Positions 39,770-47,701 of a stretch of DNA of 63,088 nucleotides are shown one piece after another. The DNA lies in the NCBI GenBank assembly GCA_934650975.1, contig CAKUFW010000003.1:1-63088 (forward strand), written 5' to 3'. How positions within the stretch are numbered: the stretch's first letter is position 1; every line of letters starts with the position of its first letter. The DNA comes from an uncultured Collinsella sp. (GTDB lineage Bacteria > Actinomycetota > Coriobacteriia > Coriobacteriales > Coriobacteriaceae). The notes beneath the pieces were generated by a model. That model had not been told where the DNA came from. It ran no database searches and was given only the letters and a program-made list of their open reading frames with translations. The position numbers were made by a program, and so were the translations under genes.

Positions 39770-40109
39770 CGGAACCTCCGCAGGCGATGATGATCCCCGC
39801 CGTGATGGACTGCACCATGTAGGCCAGCTCCTCGGAGGCGGGCTCGTCCTCGCCGATCATGTCGAGCATGTCGCAGGCGGCGTGCGTCGCCTCGTGCGCG
39901 GCGAGCCCGTAGAGGTCATGCCCCTTGATTTTCTTACTGATCCAGATAACGCAGCCCTTGCCGCGCACCGCCGTGGTCACGCCGTCAATGCCCTCAAGCT
40001 CGAATGGCTCCTCGCCCCAGCCGCGCACGGTCTCGCGGTACTCCCGCTTGCTCCTCGTTACCAGCAGGCTGTCGAACGGGATGATCAGCGGGTTAATCTC
40101 GGTTGCCAA
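39756..40109 (-). CDS. Small zincin-like protein with HExxH motif
   Basis: 117 residues. YGLAAHEATHAACDMLDMIG contains HEATH, the zinc-metallopeptidase signature, followed by DEPASEELAYMVQSITAGI where a downstream Glu could be the third ligand. Phage proteins with this arrangement are known, with unknown substrates. KGCVIWISKKIKG before the motif resembles the edge strand of such folds. Confidence 0.68.
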   Translation of the reverse strand: MATEINPLIIPFDSLLVTRSKREYRETVRGWGEEPFELEGIDGVTTAVRGKGCVIWISKKIKGHDLYGLAAHEATHAACDMLDMIGEDEPASEELAYMVQSITAGIIIACGGSDGDD

Positions 40110-40145
40110 CGGTCTCCCTCCTCTCGGCAGTAGCCGCCGTATGCG

Positions 40146-40382
40146 TTACGCGCCATTCGCATCACCGCCCAGCTTCGCGCCGCACATCGGGCAGTAGCTG
40201 ATGTCCTTCGTGTAGCAATAGTCGTCGTTGTCAAACGTAACGACGATCGCATACGACTCCTTGGGCTGCTTGTCTTTGCTCAAGAAGCACAAGCGCCCAA
40301 CCGCAACCTCGTCGATGTCGCACGCGCGGCCTTCGGCACTTGCGAACAGGTTTCGCTCTTCCTCGCAGTACTCGCAGCTCAT
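40146..40382 (-). CDS. Small cysteine-rich protein
   Basis: 78 residues; begins MSCEYCEEERNLFASAEG and ends with ISYCPMCGAKLG, i.e. a CxxC pair at each end that can form one zinc site. ATGA overlap with the previous gene. No specific family. Confidence 0.6.
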   Translation of the reverse strand: MSCEYCEEERNLFASAEGRACDIDEVAVGRLCFLSKDKQPKESYAIVVTFDNDDYCYTKDISYCPMCGAKLGGDANGA

Positions 40383-40594
40383 TTCACCACCCCCGCGAGG
40401 CATCCGGGGAACGTGCCCGTCAGGTCGATGCACGTGCCGTCATCGTCGACGGCGAAGCACTGGTAGCTGTCCTCGGTCATGGCCTCGACCTGCTTCAGCG
40501 CGTCCTCGCGCGTCTCGGCCTCGCCGATCTTGATACCAGCCCTGTAGGCACCGGCGTAGCTCTGGCAAAGCGAGCGCTCGTAGATCCCGATCAT
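40379..40594 (-). CDS. Hypothetical early phage protein
   Basis: 71 residues: MIGIYERSLCQSYAGAYRAG onward, alpha/beta. Overlaps the upstream gene by ATGA and the downstream gene by ATGA. No domain recognised. Confidence 0.55.
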   Translation of the reverse strand: MIGIYERSLCQSYAGAYRAGIKIGEAETREDALKQVEAMTEDSYQCFAVDDDGTCIDLTGTFPGCLAGVVK

Positions 40595-40986
40595 TCCTGC
40601 TCCGCCTTCCACTCTTCGGCTAGCTCTTCGTACTCGGCGCGGAACTCCGGCTCGAAGTAGGCGATGAACTCGGTCTTGGCCATCCCGTAGCGCGGGCTTG
40701 AGTACCCCACGTGCTCGATGCACCAGTCCTCAAACGGGATAAGGCTGCCGCCGCTGCTGACGCTGGTTCGGTAGCCGGTGCCGTCGCGGTAGAGCTTTGC
40801 GCGGCCCTCATTGCGGATGGCCTGCTCGACCTTCGAGGCATCGCGCTCGCCGCGCTCCATGAGCTTGCCGCGCAGCTCCTCTGCCTCGTCCTGCGCCTGC
40901 TCAAGCTTTTCGCGCAGCCAATCGCGCTCAGCCCGCGCCTGCTCCAGCTGGTCGAGCACGTACTGCTCGCATGTCTTGATCTCCAT
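40591..40986 (-). CDS. Coiled-coil hypothetical protein
   Basis: 131 residues; residues 8-55 form a coiled coil (LDQLEQARAERDWLREKLEQ and on), followed by a small domain with GGSLIPFEDWCIEHVG. GAAGGGA precedes the ATG. No family recognised. Confidence 0.58.
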   Translation of the reverse strand: MEIKTCEQYVLDQLEQARAERDWLREKLEQAQDEAEELRGKLMERGERDASKVEQAIRNEGRAKLYRDGTGYRTSVSSGGSLIPFEDWCIEHVGYSSPRYGMAKTEFIAYFEPEFRAEYEELAEEWKAEQE

Positions 40987-40988
40987 GG

Positions 40989-41444
40989 TTACATCCCTTC
41001 TCGTATCATCTCGTTGCCGTCACGGTCGGTGATCAGCCAATATCCGTATTCGTAAAGCGCCGGGTCATGAGGCTCGTACACCTGCAAAAGCTCGCCGGTC
41101 CACCAGGCCTCCTCGTAGACCTTCGAGCGCCACACCCACTCGGCCTTGAGCCGCGCCCCGCCGTGGAACTTGTCGTGGCATCCGGTGGTGCCGCTGCCGC
41201 ACAGGCAGAACAGCGGGCTTCGCAAGTCCCATGTGCCGCACGGTGCGACCAGTCGGAACGTCTCGCCCCAAGAGCGGTGCGCCACGTGGTGCACGCTCCC
41301 AGCGCGCCTGCCGCACACGCAGCATCGGGGAGACAGCGCCTCGTATGACTTGCCGTGGGTGTAGTGCGCCCCCAGGTGAGGCTTGCCGTAAAGCTCGGCT
41401 CGCTCCTTCGTGTAGCCGCGCAGAATGCCTGCATCGAGGATCAT
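40989..41444 (-). CDS. HNH-like zinc protein
   Basis: 151 residues. CCVCGRRAGSVHHVAHRSWG and LCGSGTTGCHDKFHGG give the CxxC, HH and CxxxxxCH pattern of HNH endonuclease-like folds. Phages use such proteins in recombination or packaging. ATG 41444 overlaps the helicase loader stop (ATGA); the longer frame is not coding. Activity depends on the conserved His pair, which is present. Confidence 0.72.
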   Translation of the reverse strand: MILDAGILRGYTKERAELYGKPHLGAHYTHGKSYEALSPRCCVCGRRAGSVHHVAHRSWGETFRLVAPCGTWDLRSPLFCLCGSGTTGCHDKFHGGARLKAEWVWRSKVYEEAWWTGELLQVYEPHDPALYEYGYWLITDRDGNEMIREGM

Positions 41445-42154
41445 TGCAGCCTCCCGTCCGGGCCGTCGAAGTGCACGACCCTCGCGCCGCCCCTCAGCCG
41501 CGACACGATGGCCTTGGCGGTGTCGGGGTCTCCCTGCTCGGCGAGCCTGCGCACGAGGTCGCTTGGCTTGTACTGCGTGGTCACCAGCGTCGGCAGCATC
41601 GCCGAGTAGCGCTGGTCGATCAGGCTGAATAGGCTGTCGAGCACGAAGCCCGTCGGCCTGCGCTTGCCAAGGTCGTCCACGATCAGGTAGCCAACCTCGG
41701 CGTAGCGCTTGAGCGGGTCGCCGCCGTCGTGGAAGCTGCGCTGGATCTCGTCGAGGATGCGGTACATCGGTGCCATGAGCGCCGATCGCTTGCCGCCGGC
41801 CAGGCGCTTCGCCACGGCTGCGGCGCAGGTAGTCTTGTGGGTTCCCACGTCGCCCCAGAGGTACACCCACTGGCCGCGCTTCATGCACTCGGCGATCTCG
41901 GCCGCCAAGGGGTGGTCGAAGCTCACGTAGCGCTCGGGAACGCCCGCCCGCTTCCAGTCATGCATGGCCTTGTCGAGCACGGCCTTGCGAGCCGCCTCGG
42001 CCTCGGCCTGGCGCTCCTTCTCGCGCTCGGCCTCGGCGCCTGCGCAGCCGCACTGCTCGTAGCCGCAGAACAGCGTCCGCCCAGCGAGCCGCGTGGTGCG
42101 GGCCTTGAGGGTCGCGCCGCAGTGCGGGCACTCAGTCGTAGGCCGAAAATCCAT
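41441..42154 (-). CDS. DnaC-like helicase loader ATPase
   Basis: 237 residues. An N-terminal zinc ribbon (CPHCGATLK, CGYEQCGC) and a linker lead into an AAA+ domain: Walker A WGDVGTHKTT, Walker B YLIVDDLG, then a sensor region LVTTQY. It loads the host replicative helicase on phage DNA. Walker A has a Thr-His in place of the usual Gly-x-Gly-Lys lead, which is seen in other loaders. AAAGGAGG precedes the ATG. Confidence 0.85.
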   Translation of the reverse strand: MDFRPTTECPHCGATLKARTTRLAGRTLFCGYEQCGCAGAEAEREKERQAEAEAARKAVLDKAMHDWKRAGVPERYVSFDHPLAAEIAECMKRGQWVYLWGDVGTHKTTCAAAVAKRLAGGKRSALMAPMYRILDEIQRSFHDGGDPLKRYAEVGYLIVDDLGKRRPTGFVLDSLFSLIDQRYSAMLPTLVTTQYKPSDLVRRLAEQGDPDTAKAIVSRLRGGARVVHFDGPDGRLQ

Positions 42155-42782
42155 CGTCTGGCACCTCCTTTGCCATGCCGTTTTTTGGCTTCGAGGAGCG
42201 CACCCAGATGCGCACCGAGGCCTTCCAGTCCTTCATCTTCGCCTTTCCGACCATCCAGCCCTTCTGGGCGTAGAAGTCGACAAAGCGCTCCGGGTCGAAG
42301 TCGGTCGAGGCGAGGTCGAGGCTCTTGCCCTCCGCGTAGCTTCGGGCGTACTCGTCGACCTCTTCGGGAGAGGGGGCGCGGAAACGCGCCTTGCTCCCTC
42401 TCTCCTCTTCCTTAATTCCTCTTCCTGCTTCCTCTTCCTCTTCGTTTGGCCGTTTGCTTTCGGCTTTGCTTGCATCGTTGATTGATGATTTGCTTGCCGT
42501 TTTGCTTCCGCTTTTGCTTAACGGTTTGCTTGGCCGTTTGCTTTCGGCTTTGCTTGCATCGTTGCTTGATGATTTGCCGCCGTTGCCTCCCGCCACGATG
42601 CGCGAGCGGGAGGTTTCCATGACGGGCCTTATCGCCGTCAGCACCGCCTCCTGGGTATCGGTGCGCGGCTCCGGTTCCTCGCCCGTTCGCAGGTACCGGA
42701 CGATCATGCCGATAAGCTCGTCGCCCTCCCTGCGGTTGCGCAGCCTAAGCGGCCCGTCTATGAGCGAGTCCAGTACCTGCAT
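42132..42782 (-). CDS. Phage replication protein with repeated Ser/Lys linker
   Basis: 216 residues. The N-terminal region (MQVLDSLIDGPLRLRNRREG) leads to a linker built of NDASKAESKRP units, twice, within a run of SK-rich repeats. The C-terminal region FVDFYAQKGWMVGKAKMKDWKASVRIWVR is the usual end of phage replication-initiation proteins located before helicase loaders. Two near-identical 48-bp DNA segments (42447-42494 and 42531-42578) encode the repeats. Confidence 0.72.
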   Translation of the reverse strand: MQVLDSLIDGPLRLRNRREGDELIGMIVRYLRTGEEPEPRTDTQEAVLTAIRPVMETSRSRIVAGGNGGKSSSNDASKAESKRPSKPLSKSGSKTASKSSINDASKAESKRPNEEEEEAGRGIKEEERGSKARFRAPSPEEVDEYARSYAEGKSLDLASTDFDPERFVDFYAQKGWMVGKAKMKDWKASVRIWVRSSKPKNGMAKEVPDDGFSAYD

Positions 42783-42795
42783 GCCGCCATCGCCC

Positions 42796-43359
42796 CTAAA
42801 ACGGGATGTCGCCGTCGTACAGGCTTTCCTGGGCGGGCGGCATGGGCGCTTGCTGCGGCGCCGCCTGCGGGGCGGGCTGCGGCGCGTACTGGGCGGGCGC
42901 CTGCTGGTATCCCTGCGGTGCCGCCGGGGCTTGCTGGTAGGCCTGCTGCGCGTTCCACTGCTGGGGTGCCGCCTGCGGGGCGGGCTGCGGCGCGTACTGC
43001 TGCTGGTATCCCTGCGGCGCTTGCTGGCCCTGCTTCTGGCTCATGAGCTCGATCTCGTCCACGATCACCTCAAGCTTGGATCGGCGCTGGCCGTCCTTGT
43101 CCCAGCTCGAATAGCGCAGCTTGCCCTCGATGGCCACCTTCATGCCCTTGTGCAGGATGCGGCCCATGCTCTCGGCGCGGTTGCCGAACATCGTGCAGTC
43201 CACGAAGTTCGGGTAGTCTTCCCACTCGCCGGTTTGCTGGTTGCGGCGGCGGTCGTTGACGGCCACGCCGAAGCCCAGAACCTGCATGCCGCCCTGGGTA
43301 GCCCGCAGCTCGGGGTCGCGGGTCAAGTTGCCGCTGATGTTCACTCGGTTGATCGACAT
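42796..43359 (-). CDS. ssb: Single-stranded DNA-binding protein
   Basis: 187 residues. OB-fold of about 110 residues (INRVNISGNLTRDPELRATQ, FVDCTMFGNRAESM, KLRYSSWDKDGQRRSKLEV), then a Gln/Pro/Ala-rich linker with the unit YAPQPAPQAAPQQ repeated twice, ending in the acidic tip DGDIPF that binds partner proteins. GGGAG precedes the ATG. Confidence 0.95.
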   Translation of the reverse strand: MSINRVNISGNLTRDPELRATQGGMQVLGFGVAVNDRRRNQQTGEWEDYPNFVDCTMFGNRAESMGRILHKGMKVAIEGKLRYSSWDKDGQRRSKLEVIVDEIELMSQKQGQQAPQGYQQQYAPQPAPQAAPQQWNAQQAYQQAPAAPQGYQQAPAQYAPQPAPQAAPQQAPMPPAQESLYDGDIPF

Positions 43360-43707
43360 TTAGTAACTCCCTTCGCCCGTCCCGTTGGACCAGGTGCGCT
43401 TTATGTCCTCGTCGACGGTTCGGATCTTGAGCTTGTACACGTTTATCGCCTCTTGGCTCGCCTTGTAGAGCGCTTCGGAGCAGTCCCTGCGCTGCTTCAG
43501 CTCGGCTATGTCCTCCCGGCCTCGGCAGAGGTCGCTTATCACCGTCACGGGCGTTCCCTTGGATCGCTCCTCAAGAATCGCGATGCGCAGCGCCTTGCGG
43601 TACTCGGCCTCGTTCTCGGCGTACTGGCTTCCGCTGTTGCGCAGCGCCTGAAGCTCGTCCATGAGCCTGTCGAAGAGCTGCATGCGCTCGGCGTAGAGGT
43701 CTTGCAT
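43360..43707 (-). CDS. Hypothetical helical protein, recombination region
   Basis: 115 residues, MQDLYAERMQLFDRLMDELQ onward, predicted all-helical. It sits between ERF and SSB genes and ends one base before the ssb start. No family recognised; a role in the ssDNA-annealing module is only suggested by place. Confidence 0.6.
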   Translation of the reverse strand: MQDLYAERMQLFDRLMDELQALRNSGSQYAENEAEYRKALRIAILEERSKGTPVTVISDLCRGREDIAELKQRRDCSEALYKASQEAINVYKLKIRTVDEDIKRTWSNGTGEGSY

Positions 43708-43710
43708 GGC

Positions 43711-44280
43711 CTACACGACCTGCCATGCGGGGGACGGGCAGCACCCGGGGTTCGCCTTGAACTGCTCGTACTGCTGGCGGCTCTCGAAGACGTAGGAGGT
43801 GCCGCAGCTCTTGCACTTGGCGATGAACTGGCCAAACTCTGGCGGCTCCTTCTCGGCGTGCTTCTCGGTTCCCATGAGCGTGTCTGGGTCTGAGGTGCCG
43901 TCGATGTCAAACGCGCCGCAGAGCGCGTACTTTCGCGCGTAGCTGGATGCGCTGCCCGTGACCTGCGCCTCGTTCATGCCCTTCTGGCTCAAAGGCTCTC
44001 GGGCGTAGGCCGTCACGTCCATGGGGTCGCCGTGGCCGTCCTCGAAGAACAGGCGGCACGTGGCCTCGACGTAGTAGCGCTCGCCGATCTGCACGATGCT
44101 GTCGTTGAGCGTGAAGGCGATTCCCGCCTCCTTGCACGGCTCCTTGAGCGCCGCCACGATGTCCTCCATCGATCGGTAGTAGAAGTTGCCGTGGGCGTTG
44201 TAGCGTGCCTTGGGCACCACCACGGATCGCTGCACCTGGGCCACGGCCTCGGCCAGCGTCATGTGCTTGTCTTCCGCCAT
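43711..44280 (-). CDS. ERF-family single-strand annealing protein
   Basis: 189 residues. The ERF core shows GNFYYRSMEDIVAALKEPCKEAG, a beta section (FTLNDSIVQIGERYYVEATCRL) and the signature GSASSYARKYALCGAFDID. The C-terminal part adds CKSCGTSY and CCPSPAW, a zinc-ribbon-like tail. It acts with SSB in phage recombination. Confidence 0.9.
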   Translation of the reverse strand: MAEDKHMTLAEAVAQVQRSVVVPKARYNAHGNFYYRSMEDIVAALKEPCKEAGIAFTLNDSIVQIGERYYVEATCRLFFEDGHGDPMDVTAYAREPLSQKGMNEAQVTGSASSYARKYALCGAFDIDGTSDPDTLMGTEKHAEKEPPEFGQFIAKCKSCGTSYVFESRQQYEQFKANPGCCPSPAWQVV

Positions 44281-44283
44281 CGT

Positions 44284-45261
44284 CTACTCCATCCTCGCTG
44301 CCACCTGGGCTGGCGTGCCCCGGCGGATGCTTCCGGTGATTCCCTGCGCCTTGAGCGTGGATGCGAGCGCCTGCATCTGCGATCGCGTGGCGCTCGGCAC
44401 CTCGACCGTCCACGCCTCCAAGGGCTCCGCGACCGGTGCTGGCATGGGTGCCGGCATGGGGGCGGACATTGGCGCTGGCGCGGGGATCGGCTCAGGCTCG
44501 GGGACCTCGACCGGCTCAGGCTCCGGTTCCGGCATCGGTTCCGGTTCGGGCTCTGGCGCCATGGCTGCCTTCAGCTCGGCGATGCGCTGGTCTTCCTCGT
44601 CGGCCAAACGCGCCGCGTTCAAGGCGGCTCCGAGGTCGAGCGTGCGGAAGAACTCGCGCTCCGCGTCGGCGTAGTGCGGCATCGCCTCCTGCTGGGCCTT
44701 GAGCGTTTCCCAGTCTCGGGCCACGTCGGACACCTTTGCCTCAAGCGCCTGCTGCGCCTTGATCTCGCCGAAGGTCTTGTTGAGCCACTGCGGCTCATGC
44801 AAGCGCTCGTAGGGGACGACCGGCGCGAGCAGCCCCGCGAACTCCTCGTAGTGCTGCTGTAGGCGTGAGTAGAGCGCGTCCTTGCGCGTCTGCTCGGCCT
44901 CGTCAAGCTGCGCCTTGATGGCGTCGGTTGACTCGTCGATGATGGCCGTGATCTGCTTGCAGCGCCTCTCGAATGCGTCGAGCGGCTTGTTGTACTCGCG
45001 CTTCACGGCCTTGCGGCGTTCGTCGATCTCCTTCTTGATGCCGTTGAGGTAGCTGCGGTCGTGCTTGGCCTCCTTAATGGCCTGGGCGCTCGTGAGGTCG
45101 TAGGTGGCGCCCTCGTAGTCGGCGACGACCTTCTTCACGTGGGCCTCCAACGCGTCCATGTTCGAAGCGATGGTGGCCTCGGTGTACGTGACCTCAAGCG
45201 TGGTGGCCTCGGTTTCGATGACCTCGGCCTCGACCTGCTGCGGTTCGGTTTCTTTAGCCAT
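44284..45261 (-). CDS. DUF1351 family protein
   Basis: 325 residues. EYNKPLDAFERRCKQITAII and the long coiled coil around it are the DUF1351 pattern, typical of genes upstream of ERF or RecT. A Pro/Glu-rich repeat (PEPEPEPMPEPEPEPVE and then PAPMSAPMPAPMPAPV) links to a short C-terminal domain (RSQMQALASTLKAQGITGSIR). Probably a recombination accessory protein. Confidence 0.82.
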   Translation of the reverse strand: MAKETEPQQVEAEVIETEATTLEVTYTEATIASNMDALEAHVKKVVADYEGATYDLTSAQAIKEAKHDRSYLNGIKKEIDERRKAVKREYNKPLDAFERRCKQITAIIDESTDAIKAQLDEAEQTRKDALYSRLQQHYEEFAGLLAPVVPYERLHEPQWLNKTFGEIKAQQALEAKVSDVARDWETLKAQQEAMPHYADAEREFFRTLDLGAALNAARLADEEDQRIAELKAAMAPEPEPEPMPEPEPEPVEVPEPEPIPAPAPMSAPMPAPMPAPVAEPLEAWTVEVPSATRSQMQALASTLKAQGITGSIRRGTPAQVAARME

Positions 45262-45457
45262 AGATCTCGCCCGTCTCGTCGTCGAAGTCCATGGCCTGCT
45301 GCTGCTCGGCCACGGTGAGCAAAACCGTCTTGCCGCTCTGCTTGATGATGCGGAAGGCGTCGGCGTTGTCGGTCAGGATCTCGAATTGCAGGGTCGCCAC
45401 GCTTCCCTTCACGGTGGCCTGCTTGAACTGCGCCTGGATGGTGGCTTCGTTGATCAT
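45254..45457 (-). CDS. Hypothetical early phage protein
   Basis: 67 residues, alpha/beta: MINEATIQAQFKQATVKGSV onward. GGAGG upstream; overlaps the DUF1351 gene by 8 nt. No domain recognised. Confidence 0.58.
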   Translation of the reverse strand: MINEATIQAQFKQATVKGSVATLQFEILTDNADAFRIIKQSGKTVLLTVAEQQQAMDFDDETGEIYG

Positions 45458-45468
45458 GTCGTTACCTC

Positions 45469-45786
45469 CTATTTGATGCCGAGAACGGCGGCAAGGAACG
45501 CGCGACCGAACTCGCGCTCTTCCTCGCTGACGGGCTTGATCTTGTCGGCGATGAACTCGCGGCTCTTGGCGACGCACTTCTCGTCGATCCTGGAAAGCCC
45601 GGCCTCGCAAAGCGCGATCATCACGTGGTAGGCGTTTGCCGCCGTCTCGCCGTCGTTGTTGTCAGGATGCGTGGCGTCGAACATGAGGTTGTTCGCGATG
45701 CAGGCGGCGTGGTCGAGCACTGCTTTGTGGAACTTGGTCCCGTGGAAGTCTTCAAAGCCGTTCTCTTCGAAGTATTTGGCGTTCAT
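45469..45786 (-). CDS. Hypothetical early phage protein
   Basis: 105 residues; HKAVLDHAACIANNLMFDAT and GETAANAYHVMIALCEAGLS suggest a helical bundle. AAGGAG upstream. The gene after RusA; no named family. Confidence 0.58.
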   Translation of the reverse strand: MNAKYFEENGFEDFHGTKFHKAVLDHAACIANNLMFDATHPDNNDGETAANAYHVMIALCEAGLSRIDEKCVAKSREFIADKIKPVSEEEREFGRAFLAAVLGIK

Positions 45787-46244
45787 TTCTTCTCCTTCAC
45801 GTACTCCTCGACGAAGTACTCGATGTAGATGTCTATGCGCGGCTGTGTGCCGTATGGGCTTCTTGGCCGCTTGGTGACGGCTCCCGTATCGACCTGCGAA
45901 TCGTCCTTGAAGGCGATCCCGTTGAGCGCGTCGCAGGCGAGCTTGCCCAGGTTGTCCCAGTCGGGCTTGCCGAGGTCGGCGCGGCCCTCCCAGTACTTGG
46001 GGTTGCTCTTCGCGAGCGGCCTGGTGGTCGAGATCCGCATCACAACCGGGCCGTCGTGGTCGGCGAATGTCTCGCCGTATGCCGCGCGGAACGCGTCCTT
46101 GATGGCCTTCTCGGCCTTGAGCGTCTTGGTCGGCGTGTAGGTGCGGTGGTTGCGGTAGTCAGTCATAGGGCGCTGTTTTCCGACAAGCTGGGCGGGGTGC
46201 ATGGTGATGTGCGCCGTGGCCGCAAGGGTGCGCTGCCAGCTCAT
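45783..46244 (-). CDS. rusA: RusA-type Holliday junction resolvase
   Basis: 153 residues. The family core is visible: MRISTTRPLAKSNPKYWEGR, then KPDWDNLGKLACDALNGIAFKDDSQV, with the conserved acids Asp (PDWDN) and Asp-Asp (KDDSQ) that bind the metal. The start 46244 overlaps the previous stop (ATGA). Resolves branched phage DNA before packaging. Confidence 0.93.
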   Translation of the reverse strand: MSWQRTLAATAHITMHPAQLVGKQRPMTDYRNHRTYTPTKTLKAEKAIKDAFRAAYGETFADHDGPVVMRISTTRPLAKSNPKYWEGRADLGKPDWDNLGKLACDALNGIAFKDDSQVDTGAVTKRPRSPYGTQPRIDIYIEYFVEEYVKEKK

Positions 46245-46576
46245 TCGGAAAACCCATCGCTCTGGCTGCGGTGCTTGTTGAAGGCTCCGCGCAGCTCTGG
46301 GTACCGCGCCTCCATGATTCGGGCAAGGGCTGGGGCTATGCCGTTCTTGCAGCCAACGTGCAGCTCGTTGCGCACCATGTTCACCAGGTAGTTGATCGAC
46401 ACGTAGCCCTTCTCCTTGAGGCGGCGGGCGTTGGAGAGCATGAACCGCCACGCCTCGGGGTTGGCCTCGATCCACTTCTTGGCCTCGGCAACGTCTTGCT
46501 CGCCAGCCATGCCCAGGCCGAAGATCTCAAGCTGGTTGCTCTGGGGTTTGGGGCGGTATATCTCGTCGTTACGCAT
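46241..46576 (-). CDS. Hypothetical early phage protein
   Basis: 111 residues: MRNDEIYRPKPQSNQLEIFG, a WIEANPEAWRFMLSNARRL segment and YVSINYLVNMVRNELHVGC, which has a possible helix-turn-helix pattern. Overlaps both neighbours. No firm family. Confidence 0.6.
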   Translation of the reverse strand: MRNDEIYRPKPQSNQLEIFGLGMAGEQDVAEAKKWIEANPEAWRFMLSNARRLKEKGYVSINYLVNMVRNELHVGCKNGIAPALARIMEARYPELRGAFNKHRSQSDGFSE

Positions 46577-46853
46577 TGAGCACCGCCATGCTGCCCACGG
46601 CTCGCTGGGCGTCGGCAACAGCCTGGTCCATCGTGGGGATGACCCAGAGCCAGAGCACGGCGAGGAAGATCATGAGGGCCGCGAGGAAGCCGACCATGAC
46701 GCCCGCCTTGAACTGGGAGCGCTCAAGCTGCTCCTGTGCCGTCGGGCGCTTGCCCTCGAATGGTATGATGGTCGCAGCCTCTTTCGAGGCGGCTACATAG
46801 CGGGTGCCCGATGTGTGGAAGCTGGGGGCGCTCGCTTTCTTTTTTGTCTGCAT
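46569..46853 (-). CDS. Single-pass membrane protein
   Basis: 94 residues; cytoplasmic basic start (MQTKKKASAPSF), a strong helix at about 51-71 (GVMVGFLAALMIFLAVLWLW), short tail. AAAGGAG precedes ATG 46853. Possibly inner-membrane or exclusion function; unknown. Confidence 0.58.
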   Translation of the reverse strand: MQTKKKASAPSFHTSGTRYVAASKEAATIIPFEGKRPTAQEQLERSQFKAGVMVGFLAALMIFLAVLWLWVIPTMDQAVADAQRAVGSMAVLNA

Positions 46854-46900
46854 TTCCGTTCTCCTTTCGGTGTTTTCGCAGGTCATTGCTAGGGCGCTTT

Positions 46901-47263
46901 TTAGGGCCTCTTTTTTGCCGCTTTTTTCGCCCTGCTCTTCTGGCTGTAGTAGCGCTGGCGCTGCCTGCCATTCCTCTTCTCCCTGATCGCCTCCTCCTTC
47001 ATCGCGTTGGCCTGCTCGGCGAGGTCTGCCATGTGAAGCTCCTTCGTGCACTCGATGCACCAGCCGTTGACCCTGTTGAGCGGTCGGAACGTCCATTGGC
47101 CGCAGCGGGGGCACTGCCTGCGCTTGCGGAGTGAGAGTCCGCACTTCCGCGCCATATGCTTCACTGAGTCGATGGAGCGCCCGAGGTCCTTGGCTACCTG
47201 CTTGGCGCCGTCTCCGGCGTGCTCTTCGAGGTATCTGAGTTCACGTGTAGACCACTGCTTCAC
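46901..47263 (-). CDS. HTH and zinc-ribbon protein
   Basis: 120 residues from GTG 47263. WSTRELRYLEEHAGDGAKQV and RSIDSVKHMARKCG form a helix-turn-helix of the Myb/SANT or homeo-like type, and CPRCGQWTFRP with WCIECTKEL a zinc ribbon. The basic tail (QRQRYYSQKSRAKKAAKKR) would bind nucleic acid. Likely regulator of early transcription. GTGA overlap with the previous gene. Confidence 0.65.
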   Translation of the reverse strand: MKQWSTRELRYLEEHAGDGAKQVAKDLGRSIDSVKHMARKCGLSLRKRRQCPRCGQWTFRPLNRVNGWCIECTKELHMADLAEQANAMKEEAIREKRNGRQRQRYYSQKSRAKKAAKKRP

Positions 47264-47391
47264 GCCTTCGCTTCTCCCTTCTGCTGGCGTTCCCACTCGC
47301 GATATGCTTGGCGGATCGTCGAGCACATGCCGTCAAAGGCAACTTCGCGGGCCGTCTTCTGACGCTGCTCCTGTTGCTTCTCGTCGTTCAT
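47260..47391 (-). CDS. 43-residue protein downstream of the Cro-like gene
   Basis: MNDEKQQEQRQKTAREVAFD onward, charged and helical. It starts at the ATG that overlaps the upstream stop (TAATG) and ends with a GTGA overlap to the next gene, so both ends are fixed by coupling. Function unknown. Confidence 0.55.
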   Translation of the reverse strand: MNDEKQQEQRQKTAREVAFDGMCSTIRQAYREWERQQKGEAKA

Positions 47392-47594
47392 TAGGCCACC
47401 GCAAGCTCATGCAGCTCGTCCAACGAAACGCCGAGGATGCGAGATAGCGCGTAGGCTTCAGACAGGCTGAACTCGTACGAGCCTCGAACTTTGTTAAAGA
47501 ACGAAGATCGGCTCATACCGAGACTGTCTGCCAGCGCGTCACGTGTAACACCATTCGTTTCGGCGTACTCGTTGACCTTCTCCGACAGGTTCAT
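47391..47594 (-). CDS. XRE-family repressor/Cro-like protein of the lysogeny switch
   Basis: 67 residues. VTRDALADSLGMSRSSFFNKVRG is a classic helix-turn-helix, followed by LSEAYALSRILGVSLDELHEL. Transcribed toward the early genes and away from the other HTH gene, as cro is in lambda. Three operators lie between the two genes. AAAGGAG precedes the ATG. Confidence 0.85.
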   Translation of the reverse strand: MNLSEKVNEYAETNGVTRDALADSLGMSRSSFFNKVRGSYEFSLSEAYALSRILGVSLDELHELAVA

Positions 47595-47610
47595 GCTTCT
47601 CCTTTCTCCC

Positions 47611-47671
47611 GTACAAAACTTTGTACTCCTACAGTATTGTACAAAGTTTTACACCGTGCAATACTTTGTAC
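47611..47671. promoter_or_regulatory. Three-operator cluster of the lysogeny switch
   Basis: O1 GTACAAAACTTTGTAC (47611-47626), a perfect 7-bp inverted repeat with a 2-nt spacer; O2 GTACAAAGTTTTACAC (47639-47654); O3 GTGCAATACTTTGTAC (47656-47671). O2 and O3 keep one good half-site each. The starts are 28 and 17 bp apart, a spacing that allows cooperative binding. Located between the two divergent HTH genes. Confidence 0.78.
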
Positions 47672-47701
47672 GTGTAAATATTTGGACTGTAAGGGGAGGC
47701 C

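Noticed and set aside
42391..43893. Plus-strand frame of 500 codons across ssb and its neighbours
   Set aside because: Leucine/valine-rich antisense shadow of ssb and adjacent genes.
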